This document shows positions 1 through 8,548 of a DNA stretch of 64,000 nucleotides, piece after piece. Where the stretch lies: positions 46,606-110,605 of the forward strand of contig CAKPEF010000004.1 in NCBI GenBank assembly GCA_934149305.1. Reading direction: 5' to 3'. The DNA comes from an uncultured Clostridia bacterium. GTDB taxonomy: Bacteria > Bacillota > Clostridia > TANB77 > UBA1234. The notes below the pieces were generated by a model that worked only from the letters and a program-made list of their open reading frames with translations, did not search any database and had not been told where the DNA came from. Positions within the stretch are counted from its first letter, which is position 1; each line of letters opens with the position of its first letter. Both the position numbers and the translations under genes were made by a program.

Positions 1-1
1 A

Positions 2-772
2 TATGCAATAAGGATAAATAAAATAGATATAAATCTACTTACTAGCTTGATATCAAAAGAAAATCCAATAAAGTTTTCATTAAATGCTTTTTCACTTATA
101 AAATGGTGTAACGAAAAAAATATCGATGCGAGAAACATTTATGATATACCTACATATATAAAAATATTGACAAATAATTTAGATTTAGAAAAAAGCACAA
201 GCGCCTACATAGATGAATATACAAACCTTAAATTAGAAGAGGATGATAAAGAAAAAAATTGCATAATTATAGGAAATTTTATATATGAATTTGGCAGATA
301 TTTAGATGGATATATAAAAAAATTTGAACTTGTGAATATGTGTAAACTTATAAACGAAAATACGTATTTTGAGAGTATAAAGGCAAAACCAAAAGGAGAA
401 TGTCAAATTGTTTTTTCTTATATAGATTTAGAAAAAATAATGAATGAATTAGTTCAAAAGGCAATGACACAATATGAAAATAAGGCATATGTACTTTCAC
501 CACTTGGAAGAATAGCATTAAAATATAATAAGAATACCAAAGATTTAATGATAGAAATATATTATGAAGATTTAGAAATGCTTATACTAAATGAAATGTA
601 CAACAATAATATACATACACAAATAATAGAAGATAATTTATATAAAATAGAATGTAAATTCAAAAATTTTGGTAATGTAATTTCTCTAATTGTTGCAATA
701 CTAACAGATGTGTTTTATAGAATGTTTAATGAAAAAGTACAAATAAAAATAGAGAGTATAGTTAAAGAGTAG
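2..772 (+). CDS. Hypothetical protein, 5'-truncated by the window edge
   Basis: The frame is open from base 2 with no upstream stop, so the true start probably lies outside the window; a TTG at 47 would be the first usable start inside it, but no good ribosome binding site precedes it. The visible part is about 256 residues. It is Ile/Lys/Asn/Glu-rich with no signal peptide and no membrane segment, and alternates predicted helices and strands. I recognise no motif or family. It ends at a TAG at 770, followed by a palindromic intergenic element, so it is the last gene of whatever operon lies to the left. Composition matches the neighbouring chromosome. Confidence 0.6.
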   Translation, partial: YAIRINKIDINLLTSLISKENPIKFSLNAFSLIKWCNEKNIDARNIYDIPTYIKILTNNLDLEKSTSAYIDEYTNLKLEEDDKEKNCIIIGNFIYEFGRYLDGYIKKFELVNMCKLINENTYFESIKAKPKGECQIVFSYIDLEKIMNELVQKAMTQYENKAYVLSPLGRIALKYNKNTKDLMIEIYYEDLEMLILNEMYNNNIHTQIIEDNLYKIECKFKNFGNVISLIVAILTDVFYRMFNEKVQIKIESIVKE

Positions 773-787
773 GATACAGTTTAACAA

Positions 788-945
788 AATAGGATTCGAA
801 TAAAAAAACTAATTGTCATTTAGCCATGATTTATGGCATGTGCCGAACAATAATATTTTTATGGAGCACACCTAAGCTTAAGCTACATTTTTGTGCATAT
901 TTTTAAATGCTAAATAATATTTTTGTTTTGATTCGAATCCTATTT
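788..945. repeat. Palindromic intergenic element (divergent MITE-like copy)
   Basis: The outer ends are inverted repeats: AGGATTCGAAT at 791-801 against ATTCGAATCCT at 931-941. The middle carries the block TGGAGCACACCTAAGCTTAA followed by GCTACATTTTT, which is shared, in inverted form, with the elements near 2164, 4341, 23795 and 28190. The outer ends differ from those copies, so this is either a different subfamily or the core inserted in another palindrome. It lies between two convergent genes and the outer stem with its T-run could also terminate transcription. Confidence 0.6.
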
Positions 946-953
946 TTTTATAT

Positions 954-2081
954 TTATTTAATATTTAATATTGTTTCAACAATTTCTTTTGTTGAATTTG
1001 GTCTTGCGATTTTTCTTTGCATTTCTTTCATGCAATTTATTCTTTCGGTATCGCTAAGTAATTGATTTAAAAATGGTGTGGTTTTTGTAGCATCAAATAT
1101 TCTAACAGCTGCGCCATTATTAAGTAAAAATCTAGCGTTTTCTTCTTCTTGTCCAGGTATAGGGTTTATTATAATAAATGGTACATTGCTTGTTAAAATT
1201 TCGGTTGTTGTAAGCCCACCAGGTTTAGATATTACAAAATCTGCAATACTCATAAGCATTGCCACTTTATCCGTGTATCCAAGTATAATAGTTTTTTTAT
1301 CGTATTTTATAGTTGTACTTTTAAACATGTTTTGAATTTTTTTGCTTTTGCCGGCTATTGCTACAACTTGAATATCTTCATCAACTTCAAGTAGACCTTG
1401 TAAGAATGTTTTTACATTTGATAATCCATATTCGCCACCACCAAATATCAAAATTACTCTCTTTAAAGGATCTAGTCCAAATGAATTGCAAATTTCTTCT
1501 CTATTATATTTTTCTAGAAACTCTGGTCCTACAGGAATTCCGGTAACAAATATTTTGTCACTAAATATGCCATTGTGAATTAAGCCATATTTCATTTCTT
1601 CATTTGCAACAAAATATCTATTCACATACTCTGGTTTCAACTCCCAAAATTTATGTGAGGCGTAATCTGTAATTATTACATTTAGTTCGGTATTTATCTT
1701 ACCTTTCTTTTTAAGTATTGCTACCATTTCTGTGATAAATGGATGTGTTGAAACTACAATGTCAGGTTTTTCTTTTTCGAAAAGTTTTAAAAGTTTTATA
1801 GAAAGCATTTTTTGAACAGCATTACTGAAGTTCACAGCTGAATATTGTTTTTCACTGAAGCTATACAAATCGCCCCAAAATTTAGGTGAATATCTTGCCA
1901 TGTTAACATAGGCAGATATGATTATTTTATCTACTACTTTATTAGTATATTTCAGTGCATCTACCATTGAAACAGTGTTATTTGGGTAGTGTTTCAAAAT
2001 GTAGTTTTTAACGCCACTAGCGGCTTTAAAATGCCCACCTCCAATAGAGGCATATAGTATCATTATTTTTTTACTTTTCAT
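954..2081 (-). CDS. MurG/UgtP-like glycosyltransferase (processive diacylglycerol glucosyltransferase type)
   Basis: 375 residues, the usual length for the MGDG-synthase/UgtP branch of the GT-B glycosyltransferases. The N-terminus has the family signature ASIGGGHFKAA (about residues 11-21). The middle has STHPF and the C-terminal nucleotide-sugar half contains FGGGEYG, GYTDKV and SKPGGLTTTE (about 285-294), the donor-binding loop. Family members add glucose or galactose to diacylglycerol at the cytoplasmic membrane face, making the glycolipid that anchors lipoteichoic acid. The start is supported by AAGGTGGAG upstream. It is single, between two palindromic elements. The sugar donor and acceptor cannot be told from sequence. 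Confidence 0.85.
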   Translation of the reverse strand: MKSKKIMILYASIGGGHFKAASGVKNYILKHYPNNTVSMVDALKYTNKVVDKIIISAYVNMARYSPKFWGDLYSFSEKQYSAVNFSNAVQKMLSIKLLKLFEKEKPDIVVSTHPFITEMVAILKKKGKINTELNVIITDYASHKFWELKPEYVNRYFVANEEMKYGLIHNGIFSDKIFVTGIPVGPEFLEKYNREEICNSFGLDPLKRVILIFGGGEYGLSNVKTFLQGLLEVDEDIQVVAIAGKSKKIQNMFKSTTIKYDKKTIILGYTDKVAMLMSIADFVISKPGGLTTTEILTSNVPFIIINPIPGQEEENARFLLNNGAAVRIFDATKTTPFLNQLLSDTERINCMKEMQRKIARPNSTKEIVETILNIK

Positions 2082-2163
2082 ACATCTCCACCTTTCTTAA
2101 GTACTAATTTTAGCATACTTATGAATAATATTCTATATTTGGATAAAAATATATATGAAAAGT

Positions 2164-2294
2164 ATTACTATTTAGACTTCAAAATAAAAAGTTATATACC
2201 AAATGTAAATATGTACTATAAAAATGTAGCTTAAGCTTAGGTGTGCTCCATAAAAACATTATAATTTAGCTTTAAATTAAGGCTGAATAGTAAC
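2164..2294 (+). repeat. MITE-like palindromic element, copy B
   Basis: The left end TTACTATTTAGACTT (2165-2179) pairs with the right end AAGGCTGAATAGTAAC (2279-2294). The core has TGTAGCTTAAGCTTAGG and TGTGCTCCATAAAAACATTA. It matches the copies at 23795-23921 and 28190-28319 over nearly its whole length. It lies upstream of ypeB and may affect its leader. No ORF inside. Confidence 0.75.
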
Positions 2295-2323
2295 TGAAAA
2301 ATGATAAACGGAGGTGAAAATAT

Positions 2324-3691
2324 ATGAAAAGTTTTTTAGGCAGAAAAATCAACAGGATAAATGGACATCGATTAGCCTTTTTTCTGATTATTATTTTAGG
2401 ATTATTGTCGGTTTATTTGAATATGCAAAAGAATAAGCTAGAACAAACAATAAACAATTCATATGGTAGAGCATTTTATGAACTAGTAGAATATGTGGAT
2501 AATGTAGAGACATTACTTGCAAAAGCGCAAATAACAAGTTCTCCAGAATATTCTGCAAAAACATTAACAGACATATGGAGAAAAGCAGATTTAGCCAGTG
2601 CTTCGCTTTCACAGATGCCAATCGAACATAATAGTTTAGATGTGGCTGAAAAATTTTTTAACCAATTAAGCGATTATTCATATTCATTATCAAGAAAAAC
2701 AATCGAAAATCAAGAGCTTTCTGAAAGTGATTTTGAGAATTTGCAAGATATGTATGAAAAATGCAAACTTTTAAATCAAACGCTAAGCTCACTTATGCAA
2801 GATATGTCTTCGGGAAGTTTATCATGGAATGAGCTTACTAAAAAAAGCGATGAATCAATATTTGCACAAGAAGTCGTAAATCTTTCAAAAGATAGTTTTA
2901 GTAAAATAGAGCAGAATATGCAAGATTATGAGGGACTTATATACGATGGACCATTTTCTGAACATATGACAAATCCTGAAGTTCTTGGGCTTGGAGATAA
3001 GATCTATGATGAAAAGATGGCAACAGAAGTAATATATGAATACATGCCAAAAGAAAATATAAAAACTATAAAGTATAATGGATTAGTTAGTGGAAATATA
3101 GAGACACATAGTTTTGATGTTACGCTAAATAACGATGAGATGTATTATATAAATATAACAAAAAGAGATGGCAGGGTATATTTTATAAATTATCCTAAAG
3201 AGGTAGGGGAGACCAAATTAACTAAAGAAGAGGCAAATGCGAAAGCGCTAAAATTTTTAGATAAGCATGGATTTAAGAATATGAAAGAATCATATTTTAC
3301 AAATGAAAATGGAATGATGACAATAAATTATGCATATTGTCAAGGCGATGTAGTATGTTACACAGATTTAATAAAAGTAAAAGTAGCACTAGATGATGGA
3401 ACAATAGTTGGAATTGAAACAAAGAGTTATTTGAATTCTCATAGAGAAAGAAAAATAGCAAAACCTCTTATAACAATAGAAGAAGCAAGAAACAAGATAA
3501 ATTCTAAAATTGAGATATTATCAGAGGGCATGGCAATAATACCAACAGAATATCAAACCGAACTAACAGTATATGAATTTAAAGGCAAGGCCTTTGAAAA
3601 TAATTTTATTGTATATATAAATGTTGAAAACGGAAAAGAAGAAAAAGTATTTATGATAATAGATACTCCAGGCGGAACACTTGCTATATAA
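2324..3691 (+). CDS. ypeB: Germination protein YpeB
   Basis: 455 residues, typical for YpeB, the spore protein that stabilises the cortex-lytic enzyme SleB. One membrane segment lies near the N-terminus (about residues 18-34, FFLIIILGLLSVYLN). A helical region with repeated Leu/Ser/Gln follows (about 40-200), then the C-terminal PepSY-like repeats with GLVSG (about 250) and TKEEANAKAL (about 300). The start has GGAGGTG 10 bases upstream. In many species ypeB follows sleB; here the gene on its left is a glycosyltransferase on the other strand, so the partner must be elsewhere or lost. A spore-former is implied. A hairpin terminator follows. Confidence 0.9.
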   Translation: MKSFLGRKINRINGHRLAFFLIIILGLLSVYLNMQKNKLEQTINNSYGRAFYELVEYVDNVETLLAKAQITSSPEYSAKTLTDIWRKADLASASLSQMPIEHNSLDVAEKFFNQLSDYSYSLSRKTIENQELSESDFENLQDMYEKCKLLNQTLSSLMQDMSSGSLSWNELTKKSDESIFAQEVVNLSKDSFSKIEQNMQDYEGLIYDGPFSEHMTNPEVLGLGDKIYDEKMATEVIYEYMPKENIKTIKYNGLVSGNIETHSFDVTLNNDEMYYINITKRDGRVYFINYPKEVGETKLTKEEANAKALKFLDKHGFKNMKESYFTNENGMMTINYAYCQGDVVCYTDLIKVKVALDDGTIVGIETKSYLNSHRERKIAKPLITIEEARNKINSKIEILSEGMAIIPTEYQTELTVYEFKGKAFENNFIVYINVENGKEEKVFMIIDTPGGTLAI

Positions 3692-3718
3692 GATATAGTC
3701 TCTTGCATTATATAAATA

Positions 3719-3753
3719 AAAAATCTCCAAGCATTAAAGTTTGGAGATTTTTA
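3719..3753. terminator. Bidirectional terminator between ypeB and the HD gene
   Basis: AAATCTCCAA (3721-3730) pairs with TTGGAGATTT (3741-3750), with A-run before and T-run after, so it can serve both convergent genes. Confidence 0.85.
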
Positions 3754-3763
3754 TCATGTAATT

Positions 3764-4306
3764 TTATCTAACCTCAGTTATATAAGTTGCCATTAAATCA
3801 GCCATATGAGTGTAAACCGCAAGAGGATATTTTTCGTATGCTTTTGCAATATATGAATAGTTTTCTTTTGGCTCATATCCACCCATGTGCCAACGAATAG
3901 CATAGAGTTCTTCTTTAGTTAATTTAATGAATTCAGAAATAAGCATAACAGATTTTTCGCCGTGTCCAAGTGGCATTAAATCATCTGTTGTAAAGTATGG
4001 TTCTTTTATCCATACACCATCATCATTTTTCTTGTTTCTATAATCTACTTTATATTGATTAACTTTACAAATATCATGAAGTAAAGCAACGATAGCAATC
4101 GTATCGTCGGCCCATTTTTCTTTTGTTAAATCTTTTAGGCAATCATACACATTTAAACTGTGTGCTAATAGCCCACCTTCAAAAGCATTATGAAATCTAG
4201 TGCTAGCAGGTGCAGTATAAAAATCAGTTTTATCTAAAAAGTCTAATAAATTATCAATTCCTTCTCTATTTGTTGCTTTTAATAGTTCTATAAATCTTTG
4301 TTTCAT
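3764..4306 (-). CDS. HD-domain phosphohydrolase
   Basis: 180 residues with an HD signature: LAHSLNVYD (about residues 48-56) and LLHDICK (about 75-81), then GHGEKS and RWHMGG, all metal-ligand positions of HD hydrolases. This short form occurs in Firmicute chromosomes and phages and is usually annotated as a hydrolase without a known substrate; a nucleotide phosphatase or phosphodiesterase role is possible but not shown. No membrane segment. The ribosome binding site (AAGGAGAG) sits rather far, about 13 bases, from the ATG. It is convergent with ypeB, and its upstream region is a block of tandem repeats. Confidence 0.75.
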   Translation of the reverse strand: MKQRFIELLKATNREGIDNLLDFLDKTDFYTAPASTRFHNAFEGGLLAHSLNVYDCLKDLTKEKWADDTIAIVALLHDICKVNQYKVDYRNKKNDDGVWIKEPYFTTDDLMPLGHGEKSVMLISEFIKLTKEELYAIRWHMGGYEPKENYSYIAKAYEKYPLAVYTHMADLMATYITEVR

Positions 4307-4340
4307 ATTTTAAAAATCTCTCCTTGTAATTTATATGATA

Positions 4341-4687
4341 TTATCAATTTAAGGTTGTAGCGGAGCTTAAGTGTGCTCCATTACGAACTATAACATGTAT
4401 CTAAATTCATTTTAATGTACTATTATTAATTTAAGGTTGTAGAGGAGCTTAAGTGTGCTCCATTACAAACTATAACATTTATCAAAATTCATTTTAATGT
4501 ACTATTATCAATTTAAGGTTGTAGCGGAGCTTAAGTGTGCTCCATTACAAACTATAACATGTATCTAATTTTATTTTAGTGTGCTACTATCAATAATATT
4601 TTTATGGAGCACACTGTGCTCCGCTACATTTTTATAGCACACATTCACATTTGATATATACTTTTATTTTGAAGACTGAATAGTAAC
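4341..4687. repeat. 82-bp tandem repeats joined to an inverted MITE-like element
   Basis: Three units of 82 bp start at about 4341, 4423 and 4505, with a diverged fourth beginning at about 4587. Each unit has ATTTAAGGTTGTAG, then GGAGCTTAAGTGTGCTCCAT and a spacer ending ATTTTAATGTACTA. The right part (about 4590-4687) is a copy of the palindromic element in minus orientation, ending AAGACTGAATAGTAAC at 4672-4687. The tandem array therefore looks like internal expansion of the element. It fills the whole 390-base gap between 4307 and 4697. Confidence 0.8.
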
Positions 4688-4697
4688 CATTGTCAAG

Positions 4698-5807
4698 TTA
4701 TTTAAATAATGTGTACCATAAATCTAAATAAGCATCTAGCCATTCTTTATTGTATTTGGCACATTTACAAATTCTGCAATATAATATTACTTTAAAAAGT
4801 GCTATTACCTTATTTTTAGGTTCACCAGTATAACCAGTTAAGTAATCAATTGAAACATATGGTAACAAATCAACATTACTAACTAGTGCATAAATTAAAT
4901 CATAAGTACTGTCGCCAGCTATTGGAATAGGGTCAATTGCACCAACAAATTTTTCATCTCTTTCAATAAAGTTGTGAGTTCCAAAATCGCCATGTATAAG
5001 CTTTTTCTCAAATGGATATTTATCAAGTTCATTTATTGCATCATAGACAGCATCTTTAAAATTAAATTCATCTGGCAAATATTCGCTTTTTTCATCGACT
5101 TCTTTTTTTAAGAATTCAGTCCAACTATTAGATGGTCTAGAAATATAACCAAACTCTGGGCCTGAATATCTTTTATACGATGAAACAATTTGCTTAATAG
5201 ATGAAGCTAAATCATCAAAATTTAAAACTGTGTGCATAACATCACCAGGAATATATATATATACAATATATTCAAAATTTGGCTTAATGTATGCAGCTTT
5301 TTGAAGCATTGGATTTTGATAGCTTTCAGCGAATTTAGCTTCTGCCTTTAATTGAGCTTCATTTGCAATCTTTATGATGTATGTATCATTTAAAAGAATA
5401 ATTTTGCTTGATGTGCCATCATGAAAATATTTATGTTTAGAATATTCAATATTTAAATTATTGCATACCTCATCAATTGTTGCAAAATCAAGTAAATAAT
5501 CTGACGGAACAAAATTATCATTTTCATCAAAAGTATAAGGTAAAACAGTAACAACCGCATCTTTATCTATTTTTCCATATACATTTGCATTGTAATTATC
5601 ATATTTAATTTCACAATTTAACTTGTTTGTATCAATGCAAAGAATAATATAATCTTTAAGCGTTGGAAGGTTTATATTGGCTTCTTTTATATCTGCGATT
5701 TTATAACATGGAATATAACCTTTTTCTTTTATCAAAGAGTCACTGTAAGAATTACTTAAAGACTCTTTTTCCCATTCGTTTTTTAAAGCAAAATGAGCAA
5801 TAAACAT
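4698..5807 (-). CDS. DUF952 - aminoglycoside phosphotransferase-like kinase fusion
   Basis: 369 residues. Residues 1 to about 95 resemble DUF952, with GYIPCYKI, LCIDTNKL and VYGKIDKDAV at the expected spacing. The remainder is a protein-kinase-like APH fold: IIKIANEAQLKAEAKF around the ATP-binding Lys, the catalytic loop HGDFGTHNF (about 272-280) and the metal-binding AIDPIP (about 290-295). APH-family enzymes phosphorylate small molecules; this could be a drug-resistance or a metabolite kinase, and substrate cannot be inferred. The joining of DUF952 to a kinase is the odd point. The start is supported by AAAGGGTG. It stands alone in its strand block. Confidence 0.75.
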   Translation of the reverse strand: MFIAHFALKNEWEKESLSNSYSDSLIKEKGYIPCYKIADIKEANINLPTLKDYIILCIDTNKLNCEIKYDNYNANVYGKIDKDAVVTVLPYTFDENDNFVPSDYLLDFATIDEVCNNLNIEYSKHKYFHDGTSSKIILLNDTYIIKIANEAQLKAEAKFAESYQNPMLQKAAYIKPNFEYIVYIYIPGDVMHTVLNFDDLASSIKQIVSSYKRYSGPEFGYISRPSNSWTEFLKKEVDEKSEYLPDEFNFKDAVYDAINELDKYPFEKKLIHGDFGTHNFIERDEKFVGAIDPIPIAGDSTYDLIYALVSNVDLLPYVSIDYLTGYTGEPKNKVIALFKVILYCRICKCAKYNKEWLDAYLDLWYTLFK

Positions 5808-6107
5808 ATAATCACCCTTTCTATCTATTGGTTGTGCCTACTAATTTCTATAGAGTATATATAAGACTAAAATACATTTAAGTATATAAACAATTATAAG
5901 GAAAAAAATAATAAATATCAAGTGGAAAAGAGAGGCGCTTAAATTAACAATAGTGCATTAAAAACAAATAAGTCCCACAACTATGATTATAAGTAACAAT
6001 ATTATTGCACAAAATTAAAAATAGTCGATATATGTTTATAAATGGGGAAATTTGAAAACAGATGTTTAAAAATCAACAAAAATCAAGCAAATTTTAAGCA
6101 AAACCAC

Positions 6108-6136
6108 TTGAAAATTTACATAAAATATGGTAGAAT
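6108..6136 (+). promoter_or_regulatory. SigA-type promoter of the G+C-rich island
   Basis: TTGAAA (6108-6113) and TAGAAT (6131-6136) are separated by exactly 17 bases. Transcription would start near 6143 and run through the repeat protein and perhaps the RNA-like region to the terminator near 8492. The leader (6143-6230) contains a possible hairpin between ACCC and GGGT at about 6172-6185. The rest of the 420-base gap (5808-6107) is plain AT-rich sequence in which I see nothing. Confidence 0.65.
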
Positions 6137-6230
6137 ATAACCGAAAGTGTATGAGTTTTTTCAATCCGTTACCCTGATTTGGGTTGGAAACTAGAACACA
6201 ATCAAAGAATTTTAGAGGAGGATTTCTGTC

Positions 6231-7967
6231 ATGAAGAAATCAAACAAGACAAACAAGAGACTCGCATGGACTGCAGTTGTAGTGGTAATAGCTACCATCT
6301 TTATGTGGTTTGGTCCGACTGTTCTTTACAGTTGCGCAAATGCACGGAACGACCAGCAGCAGGTAAGTGTAGATAACGGTGAACCCGTAGAAAACACTGA
6401 CACTGATGCTGCTAACACCGCAAATTCCAATACTCCCGCCGCAGATGGCAAAAACGTCCCAAAGGGCTATGTTTCTCAAGAGGACTATGATCAGGTCTGT
6501 GACCAGCTTAATAGTTCGAATCAGGATAATGAGGCTCTTAATGGCGAAAATGTCAAGCTTAAAGGCGACCTTCAAACGACTATTAGCGAAAATGCTAAGG
6601 CACAGAAGGAAATCGCTACGCAGTCTGCTAGAGCAGATGCAGCTGAAAAGCTTGCAGATGCTCTTCAGACCAAGCTGGAGAATGTGCACCCCATTACCGT
6701 TAAAAACGGCAAGGTCTGGGTGCACATCGATGATTTCCTCAATGCTGCTAATGGCGTTGGGGCGATCATCAAGAACGAACGGGGTTATGCAATGAGAGCG
6801 ACTTCCGGGACACACGTCGTAATTTACGATGATATGTCTTGGGATCGTAGCTTCCTCGTTGAAAACTTCGATCTTCCTATGACTCAGTACTATTGCATCG
6901 CGCTTACCCGCGACGAAGGCAAAACAGCTTTCGTAGCAAGCTTTGGCAACTATAGCTGGGCAAATGGTGGTCTGTTCACAGACTACCGCTCGGTAGAGTT
7001 TGCCAGAGAACTCACCTCTATGCCGAAAAACGGCAAAGCTGGTGAGCAGTTCTTCGCACTTCTTAGCTACTGCGCGGTTGTGACTGAAGTTGATGGAGAA
7101 TATCGCTTTGCAATCTATGCAGGTGATTTTGAAGCCAACCCCACGCCGGCAGCTCAGCCTACTGTAGGACCGGAAGTAATCGTGAAGGAAATCACTAATA
7201 CTGTTACAGAACAGGTCTTCATTGATCGTTGTGGTAGATGTGGAGAGCTTATAGAAAATTGCATCTGTAAGCCCGAAATTATTGAGACAACAAAAACTGA
7301 AACAGTGGTGATTGAAAAGGTCAAGGTCATCGAGAAGACTGTTGAGCCCGAAAAGCCGGATGTACCCGATGAACCCGATGAACCCGAAAAGCCTAACAAG
7401 CCGGATCACAATCCGCGCCCTGATGATTCGAACACCGATCACAATCCTCGCCCTTGGGATAATGATGACAACATCACTGGCGACGATTACGATGATTCCG
7501 ATATCACTGGCAACGATTACGATGATGACACTGCTCATAATCCGCGCGAAGACGACAGCGACATCACCGGCGGCGTTCACGACCCGTTTAACGATGACGG
7601 GGACATTACAGGAGGTGTACACGATCCAGAATATAACGGCGACTCCAACAGCACAGACCATTCCCCTCGCGAAGAGGAAAGCATTACCTCTAGCTCCGTC
7701 GACAACGCAATCGACAACATTAAACCCAACTTCGACGATGTCGATATTACTGGCAGCGACCACGACATAACCGGCGACTCATCAAGCCATTCCCCTCGTG
7801 AAGAGGACAACATTACCTCTGACTCTGTTGTCGATAATGAAATCGATGACATTACCTCTACCCATGTCGGTAACGACACCGACAACATTACCTCTAACTT
7901 CGACGATGTCGATATCACCGGTAGTACAGCTAACAACAGCGGTACAGGCCACTCGGAAAGACCTTAA
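6231..7967 (+). CDS. Membrane-anchored protein with coiled coil, Cys4 motif and Asp-rich repeat tail
   Basis: 578 residues, family not recognised. In order: one N-terminal membrane segment (about residues 12-33), an Asn/Thr/Ala linker, a coiled coil (about 80-150), a globular domain (about 150-305), a zinc-ribbon-like CGRCGELIENCIC (about 336-348), a Pro/Glu-rich spacer with PDEPDEPEKP, and a tail of about 190 residues repeating DITG/NITS and HNPRE/HSPRE units. The tail is strongly acidic. The ribosome binding site GAGGAGG is excellent. Bases are visibly richer in G+C than the neighbours (32 of 60 at 6901-6960, against 17 of 60 at 20401-20460 in smc), and the gene uses CGG codons otherwise rare here, so transfer is likely. 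The protein probably faces the outside. Function unknown. Confidence 0.75.
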   Translation: MKKSNKTNKRLAWTAVVVVIATIFMWFGPTVLYSCANARNDQQQVSVDNGEPVENTDTDAANTANSNTPAADGKNVPKGYVSQEDYDQVCDQLNSSNQDNEALNGENVKLKGDLQTTISENAKAQKEIATQSARADAAEKLADALQTKLENVHPITVKNGKVWVHIDDFLNAANGVGAIIKNERGYAMRATSGTHVVIYDDMSWDRSFLVENFDLPMTQYYCIALTRDEGKTAFVASFGNYSWANGGLFTDYRSVEFARELTSMPKNGKAGEQFFALLSYCAVVTEVDGEYRFAIYAGDFEANPTPAAQPTVGPEVIVKEITNTVTEQVFIDRCGRCGELIENCICKPEIIETTKTETVVIEKVKVIEKTVEPEKPDVPDEPDEPEKPNKPDHNPRPDDSNTDHNPRPWDNDDNITGDDYDDSDITGNDYDDDTAHNPREDDSDITGGVHDPFNDDGDITGGVHDPEYNGDSNSTDHSPREEESITSSSVDNAIDNIKPNFDDVDITGSDHDITGDSSSHSPREEDNITSDSVVDNEIDDITSTHVGNDTDNITSNFDDVDITGSTANNSGTGHSERP

Positions 7968-8492
7968 TTGGTTGAGTACGAAAAACAGCGGTGTGTAAAA
8001 GCATTGCTGATGTACGAATATCCGAACCATGGTAGCGTGTAAAAGCGTTGCCAGCATACGAACATTCACCTTAAGAAGGGTAATGGTCCTATGGCTGTTA
8101 TTCCTTTAACCTTAATGGTTTAGCATCTTTCAAAATAGTCACTAAGGCTAGTACGTTTCCTCGCAAGGGGAAGGAGCCAAAATGGTGCTATGACATTAAA
8201 ACGGTGGCATGATCAAGTGTAGGGTGTTCTGCAGGCATCTTGTATGTACCTAGGTCGACAAGGTATATCACACTTTGGTTTGTGTTCACTTAGTTTTCTT
8301 TGTTAAGATTGCTAAGCCATAATGAATCTGCGGGGCGTAAAAACGCCAAGCGATGATTACTCATCAACAATACATGTATACAAATAAATTTTGATGAGTA
8401 TGATTCGTACGGCGTGCTCCGCGGGCCTTCGGGCTCGCGGGGCACACCCTACGATTCATAACTCACTTGCGTTCTAGCGGGTGAGTTTTTTT
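7968..8492 (+). ncRNA. Candidate large structured RNA or long structured 3' leader
   Basis: These 525 bases have no convincing ORF, keep the high G+C of the preceding gene, and are full of pairing potential. A repeat of about 45 bases occurs twice (GTGTAAAAGCATTGC at about 7996 and GTGTAAAAGCGTTGC at about 8037). A stem pairs TACTCATCAA (about 8358) with TTGATGAGTA (about 8391). A 14-bp stem closed by a TTCG tetraloop lies at 8414-8445 with every base pair formed (two G-U), and a terminator follows. I cannot assign it to a known RNA family. It may be a separate RNA, an RNA processed from the upstream mRNA, or a decayed gene. Confidence 0.4.
8461..8492 (+). terminator. Intrinsic terminator of the G+C-rich island
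   Basis: ACTCAC (8461-8466) pairs with GTGAGT (8481-8486), with an inner GC/GC pair, followed by seven T. It lies directly after the TTCG hairpin and ends the island. Confidence 0.85.
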
Positions 8493-8497
8493 ATGCA

Positions 8498-8533
8498 AAA
8501 AAACACCTTAGACTAGTATCTAAAGTGTTTTTT
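8498..8533 (-). terminator. Terminator of the lon-like gene
   Basis: AACACCTTAGA pairs with TCTAAAGTGTT around a six-base loop, flanked by A-run and T-run. On the minus strand it follows the stop codon of the protease. Confidence 0.8.
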
Positions 8534-8548
8534 AAAAAGAAATAGTAA

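Noticed and set aside
4341..4590. Regular repeats as a CRISPR array
   Set aside because: The whole 82-bp period is conserved, with no short repeat separated by unique spacers, and no cas genes are present.
6240..7763. A 507-codon open frame on the minus strand, and several others in all frames, across the G+C-rich gene
   Set aside because: They mirror the repeat-rich, G+C-rich plus-strand gene, have no ribosome binding sites and give low-complexity proteins; treated as shadows.
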